NCBI GenBank assembly: GCA_016716605.1
Contig: JADJWA010000001.1
Span: 1,054,001 to 1,118,000 of the forward strand
Reading direction: 5' to 3'
DNA from: Flavobacteriales bacterium
GTDB lineage: Bacteria; Bacteroidota; Bacteroidia; Flavobacteriales_F; PHOS-HE28
DNA length: 64,000 nt
Below the pieces are notes generated by a model that saw only the letters and a list, made by a program, of their open reading frames with translations, did not search any database and was not told the origin of the DNA. Made by a program: the position numbers and the translations under genes. Of this stretch, positions 1-8,023 are shown piece after piece (position 1 is the first letter of the stretch; every line of letters starts with the position of its first letter).

Positions 1-1
1 C

Positions 2-1033
2 GACGATGCCCACACCGGCGATCACTCGGTGAATGTGCGCACGGTGAATTCGTTGATCGGCGCGGCCAACGGAATCGTTACCTGCGGGCGCGTGCATGCT
101 GAATTCGACCCCGCGAATGGCCGCGTGTTCACCGATACCAATGATCCCCAATGGCACCAGGTGATGAATGACCGCCCCGATAGCCTCGTGGGCTGGTACA
201 AGACCACCGTCCAGACAGGCGATCATCCTCGGGTCGAGGCCATCGTTCACTCCGGTGCGGCCAGCATGCCGGAGAATGGCACGCTCGCCAATTGGGTGGG
301 CCGAGCCCGCTTCGATGCGCCGAGCATCACCTTGGGCGAATGGACTCGCTTCTCCGTGCCCTTCGATTACTTCACGGGCGACGCGCCCTCATACCTCCTC
401 ATGGTGATGTCGAGCGGTGATAGCCTCCTGAGCCAAGTGGGAACCCAGACCTGGTATGACGATGTAGCGCTCATTTACAACGTGGCCTGTGTGCCGGGGT
501 CGAGCACCGTGATGGTGGGCAGCACCTGGGATGGCAGCCTCGATGTGAGCTACTCCACCAACGGTACGCCAGAGGGCATGGTGCAATTCACCGTAGAGCT
601 CTCCGATGCCAGCGGCGACTTTGCCAGCCCGGTGATCATCGGCTCATTGAGCAGCGATCAGGCCGTGGGCGTCATTCCCTGCACGATCCCCGCCGGTACC
701 GAGTCGGGCATGGGCTACAGCATCCGCATCGTTTCGGATTCACCATACTATGCACCGATCGGATGCGGGATTGCGATAGACCTTACCACGGGCATCGGTG
801 TTGCCACGAATGGGCAGCCTCTGGTGCATGCAGCCCCATACGGCCTTGTGGTCGAAGGGGCCGAGGCCGGGACAACCTACGCCTGTTTCGATGCGCAGGG
901 TAAGTGCATGTTGGCGGGTTCGCTTGGCTCGGACCCGGGCGTGATTGACCTCAATGGCGCCTCGGGGCTATTGAACGTCGTGCTGCGCCATGGAGGCGCT
1001 CAATGGACCTGGCGGGTGCTTTCCCTCCCTTGA
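2..1033 (+). CDS. Secreted protein with PCMD-like domain, 5' end cut off
   Basis: The reading frame is open from the left edge, so the N-terminus lies outside the window; the GTG at 29 is probably internal. The first ~155 residues resemble the putative carbohydrate metabolism domain of Bacteroidota surface proteins: the segment RPDSLVGWYK and the closing WYDDVAL are the features I recognise. A beta-rich middle follows, and the last ~80 residues resemble a degenerate T9SS sorting domain (APYGLVVEGAEAG, then a hydrophobic strand and VLRHGG near the end). It is probably exported and surface-attached, perhaps binding glycans. It is convergent with the lipoprotein gene at 1053-1496, with a 19-nt gap. 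The domain name is from memory of the family; the substrate is unknown. Confidence 0.6.
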   Translation, partial: DDAHTGDHSVNVRTVNSLIGAANGIVTCGRVHAEFDPANGRVFTDTNDPQWHQVMNDRPDSLVGWYKTTVQTGDHPRVEAIVHSGAASMPENGTLANWVGRARFDAPSITLGEWTRFSVPFDYFTGDAPSYLLMVMSSGDSLLSQVGTQTWYDDVALIYNVACVPGSSTVMVGSTWDGSLDVSYSTNGTPEGMVQFTVELSDASGDFASPVIIGSLSSDQAVGVIPCTIPAGTESGMGYSIRIVSDSPYYAPIGCGIAIDLTTGIGVATNGQPLVHAAPYGLVVEGAEAGTTYACFDAQGKCMLAGSLGSDPGVIDLNGASGLLNVVLRHGGAQWTWRVLSLP

Positions 1034-1052
1034 AACCAGTGCCGGCTGCGGA

Positions 1053-1496
1053 TCACTGCAGCACCACGCGGCTCTTCCGCTCCAGATCGGTGCGGCCTTG
1101 GAACCGGAGCGTGTAGTAATCCGCCGTGTTGGGAGCCAGATTGAGGGCCGTTGCGCACCGACCGTACTCGAGACCCTGCTCGTCGAAAGCAACGCCTGTG
1201 ACGGTGCCCTCGAATGGCTTGGCGGCCTTCAGGTAAACCACCAGCACGTTGTTGTTCCCCGCACTGTCCGATTCGATCAAGGTCTTGCCGAGGGAGAGTC
1301 CTTGGTCCACGAGCTGCTCGCTGAGCTTCACATCCACGCTCCAGGTCTTCTCAACGCCAGAGGCCAGGCCCTCGACCACCTCGGTGGCTGCGGTGCCGGC
1401 GATTTCGCCGCCTTTGTTCAGCGCGCCCTTGGTTCCTTCAGCCACACGGCCGCAGCCGGCCAACACCGCAACGAGCAAGCAAGCAGCCCACCTCAT
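1053..1496 (-). CDS. Small lipoprotein, unknown function
   Basis: This 147-residue protein starts with a lipoprotein signal: a hydrophobic stretch (residues 5-14) followed by the lipobox LAGC with Cys15 as the lipid-modified residue. The segment after it is Gly/Ala/Lys rich (GTKGALNKGGEIAGTAATE) and could be an amphipathic tether. The rest is a single small domain that I do not recognise. Its ATG overlaps the TGA of the upstream metalloprotease gene by four bases (ATGA on the minus strand), so the two are probably translationally coupled. This suggests a membrane-anchored partner or accessory of the secreted protease, but that is inference from position only. Confidence 0.75.
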   Translation of the reverse strand: MRWAACLLVAVLAGCGRVAEGTKGALNKGGEIAGTAATEVVEGLASGVEKTWSVDVKLSEQLVDQGLSLGKTLIESDSAGNNNVLVVYLKAAKPFEGTVTGVAFDEQGLEYGRCATALNLAPNTADYYTLRFQGRTDLERKSRVVLQ

Positions 1497-3550
1497 TGGA
1501 TGATGAATCGGGTGGTGCGCAGCTCGTTGCCCAGCCGAGCGCGCAGGAAATAAGCACCGGATTGCAGGCCCGCGATCGGCAGGTCGATCCGATGTTCGCC
1601 TGATGCGCGCGGCACCGCGGGAAGGCTGCGCACGATACGGCCGGTCATGTCGATCACATCAAGCGAGACCGTGCTTGCTGAGCGAACGTTGAGGAGCGCT
1701 GAGGCCTGGCCCGAAGCCGGATTGGGCAGCACCTGCAGTCCGGAGCCCGCAACCAGCTCGTCCACGCTCACAGGCTGGCCGTTGATGTTGATGTCATCGA
1801 GGTAGATATTGTTCCCGCCGTCGCTCTCGAAATCGAACTTGAAGCGGAAGTTCGGCACATGGCTGGTGCTGCTGATGGTATTGACCTCGGCCAGGGCCCA
1901 TTGCGAAGGGCCGCTGGGCACGAAGCTGGCGCTGGTATTGGGCGCGGTGGCCAGGGTATTGCTGCCGCGGATGATCTTGCGCAGGGTCCAGGTCTGACCG
2001 CAATTGCTGCTTGTCCAGAAGCGCAGCACATCGTCGTTCGCCGTGGCGCGCTTGGCGAATGCGTAGCGGTAGCTCACGGTGATCTGGGTGGCGCCGCTCA
2101 TATCATAGGTGCGGGAGATCAGCTCGTCCACTCGGCCATCCATGGAGGCGGAATTCACGATGCGCGCGCTCTTCGAGCCGGTGTAAGCCGCTGCCGAGGT
2201 CACGGTCCAGGTGTTGTCGCCATGCACGTTCGTCACGAACCACTCCGGGGCATTGAATGCGCTGAGCGCCTCGAATCCCTCCTGCACCGGGGGCTGGTCG
2301 CCAGGCTGGTTCAGCACCGTGATGTAGGCGGTCTGCGTGCTGGTCTGCGAGCTGCTGCCGTCGCTGGCGGTGAGGGTCACGGTATAGGTGCCGGGCGTGT
2401 TGTAGGTCACGCTGGGATTGGCATCTGTTGAGGAGGCTGGCGAACCGCCCGAGAAGCTCCAGTTGCGCGAGGTCACGGCATTGAAGCTCTCATCGGTGAA
2501 GTTAACCGTGCCGCCAGGGCACACCACCCGGGTGTTGCTGCTGAAGGCCGCAGCGCAGAGCACTTCGGGCTGGTTCACACCGGTGGCGGTGAGGTTGCTG
2601 GCGGTGACCAGCTGGTTGCGCTGCGCCGTCGTGCTGTTGAGCGCCGCGATCATGCGCGTTTTCTGGCCATTGGTGAACATCTTGGAGCAATAGCTGTACT
2701 CCATGAAGTTCTCCACGTTGTCGAGCGAGCTGCAAGAGGTGCCCGAGAGCACGCAGGTGGTCCAGCCGATGGTGTTGGGCGTATCGCTCACGCCGTCGTC
2801 TGTGCCGCAGTTGCTGGCCAGGCCGGGAGTGTTGCTCCCGCCCCAAGGGTGCTCCAGGTTGATCCAGTGGCCAACCTCGTGCGTCAGGGCGCGCGAACGG
2901 CTCACGCTGCCTGTTCCGATGCTGCCCACATAGGTGTGCTGCATTACGATCCCATCAGCGGCGGCGAAGAGCGCGGCTCCGCCCGGGGTGAGCGTGTAGC
3001 CTGCGGCGCCATCGGCACTGGCTGCCACCCAAACGTTCAGGTACTTGTTGCGCGGCCACTGGATCAGGTTCTTCATGCTCTGGTCGCCCGCGTTGGTGAG
3101 GGCGCTCACGGTGCGGGTGATGCCGTTGGTGCAATTGCCGTTCGGGTCCTTCCGCGCTAGCTTGAACTCGATGTCGATGTTGGCCACCAGCGGCAGGAAC
3201 TGGCTCACCGCGTTGTCCCAATCGGGGTTCTGCTTGTTGAAGTCCTCATTCAGGATGCGCATGGCATCGAAGACCTGCGCGTCGCTGATGTTCTCCGCTC
3301 CGAACTCATGGATGATGTGGAAGACCACCGGGATGGTATAGGTGCTGCGAGCGCCCTCGCTGAAGCCTTCGGTCCAGGCCTCTAGCTGCGCTTGGCTCTG
3401 CGCGATACGCTGGATCAGCTCCGGGTCGTTCCCGTGCAACCTCTCCAAGACGGCCGGGTCATTGGTGCGGCAGGAGAAGGAGCCGGGCGCCTGAGCGGTG
3501 GCGCCAACGGCGAACAATCCGCAGGCGAACAGGGTGAAAGGCCGGGTCAT
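1493..3550 (-). CDS. Secreted M43-family zinc metalloprotease with T9SS sorting domain
   Basis: With the start at ATG 3550 the protein is 685 residues and begins with a signal peptide (hydrophobic to about residue 20, ending in ATAQ). The zinc site is HEVGHWINLEH at residues 224-234, giving His224, Glu225, His228 and His234; the Met-turn is Met283 in NFMEY. This fits the cytophagalysin/pappalysin (M43) family. A PKD-like domain spans about 345-415, a jelly-roll-like segment about 425-595, and a T9SS type A sorting domain about 605-685 (LQVLPNPASG). Cargo with this ending is normally moved across the outer membrane by the T9SS and either released or anchored. It is one of three tandem paralogues. 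A longer upstream reading frame exists but lacks a signal peptide, so it was not used. Confidence 0.9.
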   Translation of the reverse strand: MTRPFTLFACGLFAVGATAQAPGSFSCRTNDPAVLERLHGNDPELIQRIAQSQAQLEAWTEGFSEGARSTYTIPVVFHIIHEFGAENISDAQVFDAMRILNEDFNKQNPDWDNAVSQFLPLVANIDIEFKLARKDPNGNCTNGITRTVSALTNAGDQSMKNLIQWPRNKYLNVWVAASADGAAGYTLTPGGAALFAAADGIVMQHTYVGSIGTGSVSRSRALTHEVGHWINLEHPWGGSNTPGLASNCGTDDGVSDTPNTIGWTTCVLSGTSCSSLDNVENFMEYSYCSKMFTNGQKTRMIAALNSTTAQRNQLVTASNLTATGVNQPEVLCAAAFSSNTRVVCPGGTVNFTDESFNAVTSRNWSFSGGSPASSTDANPSVTYNTPGTYTVTLTASDGSSSQTSTQTAYITVLNQPGDQPPVQEGFEALSAFNAPEWFVTNVHGDNTWTVTSAAAYTGSKSARIVNSASMDGRVDELISRTYDMSGATQITVSYRYAFAKRATANDDVLRFWTSSNCGQTWTLRKIIRGSNTLATAPNTSASFVPSGPSQWALAEVNTISSTSHVPNFRFKFDFESDGGNNIYLDDININGQPVSVDELVAGSGLQVLPNPASGQASALLNVRSASTVSLDVIDMTGRIVRSLPAVPRASGEHRIDLPIAGLQSGAYFLRARLGNELRTTRFIIQ

Positions 3551-3615
3551 GGGTCGAAGGGTTGGATGTGGGACGCGCGAAACTAGTTGAAGGCTGCCCG
3601 TCTGGGCGCGCCCCG

Positions 3616-5682
3616 CTATTCGACGATCAAGCGCACGGTCGTTGGGGCGCCGTCCACTTCTGCGCGCAGCAGGTATGCACCGGGTGACAGGGCCTCCAGT
3701 GCGATCGGTTGAAGCACTTCGCCGCTCCGGGTGCCGAGGTCCCACTGCCCGATCTGGCGGCCGGTGGCGTCGGAGAGCTGCAAGCGCACCACGGCGGTGC
3801 CCGGCAGGTCGATGCGGACGCGCGCTTGCCCGTGCGCCGGGTTGGGAATGACCTGCAATCCGCCCCCCATCACGAATTCATCAACACCCACCGGCATGCC
3901 GTTAAGGTTGATGTCGTCGATGTACAGGTTGTTGCCGCCGTCACTCTCGAACACGAACTTGAAACGGAAGTTGTCGATGTGGCTGGTGGCGCTGATGTTG
4001 GTGACGGTGGCGAACCCCCACTGCTCAGGGCCGTTGGGCACGAAGCTGCTGGTGGTGTTGGGCGCTGTGGGCAGGGTCGTGCTTCCGCGCATGATCCGCC
4101 GCAGGAGCCAGGTCTGGCCGCAATCGTTGCTGATGTGCAGGCTCAGGATATCGTCCGTGCTGGTGTTGCGGCGCGCGTAGGCCCATCGGAAGGAGATGGA
4201 CACGGCTTCGGCATCGCTGAGGTCGAAGGTGCGCGAGAGGAGCTCATCCGTGTTTCCCGCCATGGCTGCGGTGTTCAGCACGCGGGCGCATTTGGTGCCC
4301 GTATACGCGGCCGCCGTGGTCACTTGGAAGGTGTTGTCGTTGTTCCCGTTCACCGTGAACCACTCCGGGCCGTTCAGCGCGGTGAGCGACTCGAAGCCCT
4401 CGGCGATCGGTGCTGCATCGCCGGGGTTGGCCAATACGGTGATATAGGCGTTCGAGGTCGTGGTGAGGTTCGATGTTCCATCTGAGACCGTAAGGCTGAC
4501 CGGGTATACGCCGGGTTCGGCATAGGAGACAACGGCCTGCTCATCTTCAGCTGTTGCCGGCGTGCCGCCCGGGAAGCTCCACTGCCAGCTGGTGACGCCA
4601 TGGAAGCTGAGGTCGGTGAAGGTGATCGGCGTTCCGGCGCACACCAGCCGGGCGCTGCTCCCGAATGCGGCCTGGCAAAGGGTCGGAGAGTCGTTCACGC
4701 CTGTGGCCGCGAGGTTCGCCGCCGTGTGCAATTGGTTGCGCTGCGCGGTGCTGCTGTTGAGCGCCGCGATCATCCGGGTCTTCTGGCCCTCCGTGAACAT
4801 CTTGCAGCAGTAGCTGTACTCCATGTAGTTCTCCACGTTGTCCAACGAGCCGCAGCTGGTTCCGCTCAGCGCGCAATAGGTCCAGCCGATGGTGTTCGGC
4901 GTGTCGCTCACGCTGTCGTCACCGTTGCAATTCGAGTCAACGGCCGGGGTGTTGCTGTTTCCCCAGGTATGCGCCAGGTTGATCCAGTGCCCCACCTCAT
5001 GGGTTAGCGCGCGGCTGCGGCCTACGCTGCCGGTGCCGATGGCCCCGGTATAATCATGCAGGATCACGATTCCGTCCCAAGTGGGTTGGTTGTTCACCGA
5101 GCTCGGGCGGTAGGTGTAGCCGGCTGCACCATCTGCGCTGGCGGCCACCCAGATGTTCAGGTACTTGTTGCGCGGCCACTGGATAAGGTTCTTCATGGTC
5201 TGCGTGCCGTCGTAGGTGAGGGCGCTCAGCGTACGCGTGATGCCGTTGGTGCAATTGCCTTGGGGGTCGCGCTTGGCCAGTTCGAATTCAACACCTACAT
5301 CAGCCACCAGGGGCAGGAAGTCGGTCCGCACGTTCGGCCAATCGGGATTCAGCTTGTTGAAGTCCTCGTTCAGGATGCGCACGGCATCGATGACCTGCTC
5401 GTCGCTGATGTTCTCCGGCCCGTTGTTGTGGATGATGTGGAACACCACAGGGATGGTGTACACCACGCGCTCAGCGCCGCTGTTCTCGGCAGCCCACTGC
5501 GCGGTGAAGGCCTCCAGCTCGGCCTCTGCTTCCGCGATGCGCAGCCGCTCGCCTTCAGGGTCAGGATGCCCAACGAGCGCCTTGTCCAGGTCGTTGGCGC
5601 CACAGGGATGCACGGTCGATTGCGCCGAGGCTTGTCCGAAGCTGAGCAGCAAGCTGATCAGGGAGAGAGAAAGTTGACGCAT
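3616..5682 (-). CDS. Secreted M43-family zinc metalloprotease with T9SS sorting domain (paralogue 2)
   Basis: The 688-residue product starts at ATG 5682 with a clear signal peptide (LSLSLISLLLSFGQASA). The zinc-binding motif HEVGHWINLAH lies at residues 228-238, with a Met-turn in NYMEY about 55 residues later. It has the same order as its neighbour: propeptide-like segment, M43 catalytic domain, PKD-like domain (ITFTDLSFHG), a jelly-roll-like segment with a GFES start, and a C-terminal T9SS sorting domain (LQVIPNPAHG). Many segments in the catalytic half match paralogue 1 exactly, for example NLIQWPRNKYLN, so the pair arose by duplication. The gap to paralogue 1 is 65 nt, so they may be cotranscribed. 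The specific protein target cannot be told. Confidence 0.9.
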   Translation of the reverse strand: MRQLSLSLISLLLSFGQASAQSTVHPCGANDLDKALVGHPDPEGERLRIAEAEAELEAFTAQWAAENSGAERVVYTIPVVFHIIHNNGPENISDEQVIDAVRILNEDFNKLNPDWPNVRTDFLPLVADVGVEFELAKRDPQGNCTNGITRTLSALTYDGTQTMKNLIQWPRNKYLNIWVAASADGAAGYTYRPSSVNNQPTWDGIVILHDYTGAIGTGSVGRSRALTHEVGHWINLAHTWGNSNTPAVDSNCNGDDSVSDTPNTIGWTYCALSGTSCGSLDNVENYMEYSYCCKMFTEGQKTRMIAALNSSTAQRNQLHTAANLAATGVNDSPTLCQAAFGSSARLVCAGTPITFTDLSFHGVTSWQWSFPGGTPATAEDEQAVVSYAEPGVYPVSLTVSDGTSNLTTTSNAYITVLANPGDAAPIAEGFESLTALNGPEWFTVNGNNDNTFQVTTAAAYTGTKCARVLNTAAMAGNTDELLSRTFDLSDAEAVSISFRWAYARRNTSTDDILSLHISNDCGQTWLLRRIMRGSTTLPTAPNTTSSFVPNGPEQWGFATVTNISATSHIDNFRFKFVFESDGGNNLYIDDINLNGMPVGVDEFVMGGGLQVIPNPAHGQARVRIDLPGTAVVRLQLSDATGRQIGQWDLGTRSGEVLQPIALEALSPGAYLLRAEVDGAPTTVRLIVE

Positions 5683-5868
5683 GCGCGAGGGGTAGGTGCT
5701 TAGGGGTGCCAAAATACCCGTCCCAGCTTCACCCGCCTGTCACAGCTTGGCAATGCCATTGCGGCGCGATGGATCCCAAGCGCGCCTTGCCTGGTCTTCG
5801 AATCTTAAGGGCAGCCGACCAATTCCGAAATCACCTTCCCGAAAGCGACCGCGCTCCCGACGAGTGAG

Positions 5869-7929
5869 TCAGGGCATCACGAAACGCACCGCCTCGCTGC
5901 GATTCCCGCCGCTCACCAGGAGCAGATACCCGCCAGCAGCTTGATCCTGAACAGGCAAGGCGATTCGGTGGCTGCCAGTGCCCAGCGCCATGGGCCCCAG
6001 TTGCGAAACGACGCGCCCCAAGGGGTCCAGGACATCGAATCGAAGCCTGTCCGGACGATCAAGGTCGATCATCGCGTGAGCCGTTCCGGCAGAAGCATCA
6101 ATGAGGATGCGCACCCCGGTTTGCCCATTGGAAACCTCATCGACACCGACAAGGCCGCCCTGCACGTTGATGTCATCGAGGTAGAGGTCGTTGCCGCCGT
6201 TGCTCACGAACACGAAGCGCAGGCGGAAGCTGCTGGTGCAGAGGTTCGGGCCGATGTTGGAGAATTCGGCGTAGCGCCATTGGGCCGGATCGGTGGGCGT
6301 GAAGTTCCCGGGGACCACCCCGCCGGTGAGCAGACTGGTATTGCCGCGCATGATCTTGCGCAGCAGCCAGGTGTCGCCGCAATTGGCGCTCACATACACG
6401 TAGAGCTCGTCGTCATCGGCGATGTAGCGTTTGGCGTAGGCGTACCGGAAGCTCACGATGCCGCCGGGCGCGCCGCTCAGGTCGAAGGTGTTGGAGACCA
6501 GCTCATCGGTTCGGCCTGCGCTGAAGATCGTGTTGGGCAGCCTGGCGCTGCGGGTGCCGGAGAAGGCGGCGGCGGCGGTCAGCTCAAAGCCGCCATCGCC
6601 GGAAGGGTCGACCACCTCCCAAGTGTCGTTCGGCAGGTTCTGCACGGATTCGAAGTCCTCGTTCCAGGGCACTGGCTGTCCAGGGCTGGGCAGTACCCTG
6701 ATGTACGCCGTTTCGGTATTCGTGAGGCTGTTCCCATTGCCATCGGTGACGGTGAGTGTCACTTCGTATTCGCCGGTCTCCGGATAGGTCACGCTCGGCG
6801 ATGCATCGTTGCTGGTCGCGGGCTCGCCGCCGGGGAAGCTCCAAGCGCGCTGCACGATGCCGTTGAAGCTCTGGTCTGTGAACGTGATGCTGCCTCCGGC
6901 GCACAGCGATCGGCGGTTGGCCGTGAAGCGCGCTTGGCAAACCGTGCCGGGCTCATCGACTCCTGTGATCGCGAGGTTGGCGGGCTGCCAGAGGTCCTGA
7001 CGTTGCGCGATCGGCGAAGTGAGCGCGGTGATCATCCGGTCGGCCTGCCCGTTGCTGAACATGCGCGCGCAATAGGCGTACTCCATGTAGTTCTGCACAT
7101 TGTCCAACGTGCTGCCACAACTGGCACCGCTCAGCACGCAGCTGGTCCAACCGCGGGTGAGCGGGGTGTCGTCCACATCATCGTCCATGAAGCAGTTGGC
7201 TTCCTCGCCGGGTTCGTTGCTGTCGCCCCAGCAATGCTTCAGGTTGAGCCAGTGGCCCACTTCATGGCTGAGCACGCGTGAGCGGAAGGGGCTTGAGGTG
7301 CCGATACTGCCCACGTAATCGGAGCGCACCACGATGCCGTCGGCCTCTGGCCATCCATCGAGCCAGATTGGATAGTAGGTGTAGCCAGCCGCTCCGTTGG
7401 CATAACGGCACACCCAGATGTTCATGTAGCGGTCGCGCGGCCATTGGATCAGTTGGGTCATGTCGAAGTCGCCCACGTCGGTGAGCGTGCTCGGCGTGCG
7501 TGTGATGCCGTTGGTGCAGTTCCCTAGCGGATCGCGCTGCGCGAGGCGGAACTCGATGCCCACATCGGCCACGATGTCGAGGAATTCCGGGCGCGTGGTG
7601 ACCCAATCGGGGTTGAGCTTATTGTAGTCCTCGTTGAGCACGCGCACCGCGTCCTGGACCTGTGCATCGCTGATGTTCTCAGGCCCGTTGTTGTGGATGA
7701 TGTGGAAGACCACCGGGATCACATAGCTGTCTCCGCCGCCGCGGGCAAGGCTGCTGGCGCGTGCATCAAGCAGGGCCTGCGCTTTTGCGGCACGCAAGGC
7801 GGCATCGGGGTCTGCGGCCAGATGACGGCTGAGCTCGGCCGGGTGGTTGGCAAGGCACCGGAATCCATCATCCTGCGCATTGGCACAGAACGATAGGGCC
7901 ACTACGGGCAAGAGGAAAGTGTAACGCAT
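5869..7929 (-). CDS. Secreted M43-family zinc metalloprotease with T9SS sorting domain (paralogue 3)
   Basis: The 686-residue product starts at ATG 7929 with signal peptide RYTFLLPVVALSFCANAQ. The zinc motif HEVGHWLNLKH is at residues 222-232 and the Met-turn is in NYMEYAY. Domain order matches the two downstream paralogues, but this copy is the most diverged: the C-terminal sorting domain lacks the usual PNP motif (it reads GVRILIDASAGTAHA), though it keeps the LRFDVLDPLGR strand pattern. A -7 box, TACATTCG, lies 13 nt upstream of the start, so this gene probably leads the protease cluster. The 186-nt gap to the next paralogue leaves open separate transcription. Confidence 0.88.
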   Translation of the reverse strand: MRYTFLLPVVALSFCANAQDDGFRCLANHPAELSRHLAADPDAALRAAKAQALLDARASSLARGGGDSYVIPVVFHIIHNNGPENISDAQVQDAVRVLNEDYNKLNPDWVTTRPEFLDIVADVGIEFRLAQRDPLGNCTNGITRTPSTLTDVGDFDMTQLIQWPRDRYMNIWVCRYANGAAGYTYYPIWLDGWPEADGIVVRSDYVGSIGTSSPFRSRVLSHEVGHWLNLKHCWGDSNEPGEEANCFMDDDVDDTPLTRGWTSCVLSGASCGSTLDNVQNYMEYAYCARMFSNGQADRMITALTSPIAQRQDLWQPANLAITGVDEPGTVCQARFTANRRSLCAGGSITFTDQSFNGIVQRAWSFPGGEPATSNDASPSVTYPETGEYEVTLTVTDGNGNSLTNTETAYIRVLPSPGQPVPWNEDFESVQNLPNDTWEVVDPSGDGGFELTAAAAFSGTRSARLPNTIFSAGRTDELVSNTFDLSGAPGGIVSFRYAYAKRYIADDDELYVYVSANCGDTWLLRKIMRGNTSLLTGGVVPGNFTPTDPAQWRYAEFSNIGPNLCTSSFRLRFVFVSNGGNDLYLDDINVQGGLVGVDEVSNGQTGVRILIDASAGTAHAMIDLDRPDRLRFDVLDPLGRVVSQLGPMALGTGSHRIALPVQDQAAGGYLLLVSGGNRSEAVRFVMP

Positions 7930-7942
7930 GTTCAGGGGGCGC

Positions 7943-7950
7943 CGAATGTA
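7943..7950 (-). promoter_or_regulatory. Bacteroidota -7 box, TACATTCG
   Basis: TACATTCG on the minus strand, 13 nt before the ATG of the metalloprotease at 5869-7929. It is close to the TAnnTTTG consensus and identical to the boxes before rbfA and the exporter at 56789. Confidence 0.55.
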
Positions 7951-8023
7951 GGCCCAACCGCCTGCCCCCATCCGGTGGCGTGGCACGCTCGAATGACGCT
8001 GCCCTTGGAAGTCTGCTGGGCGG

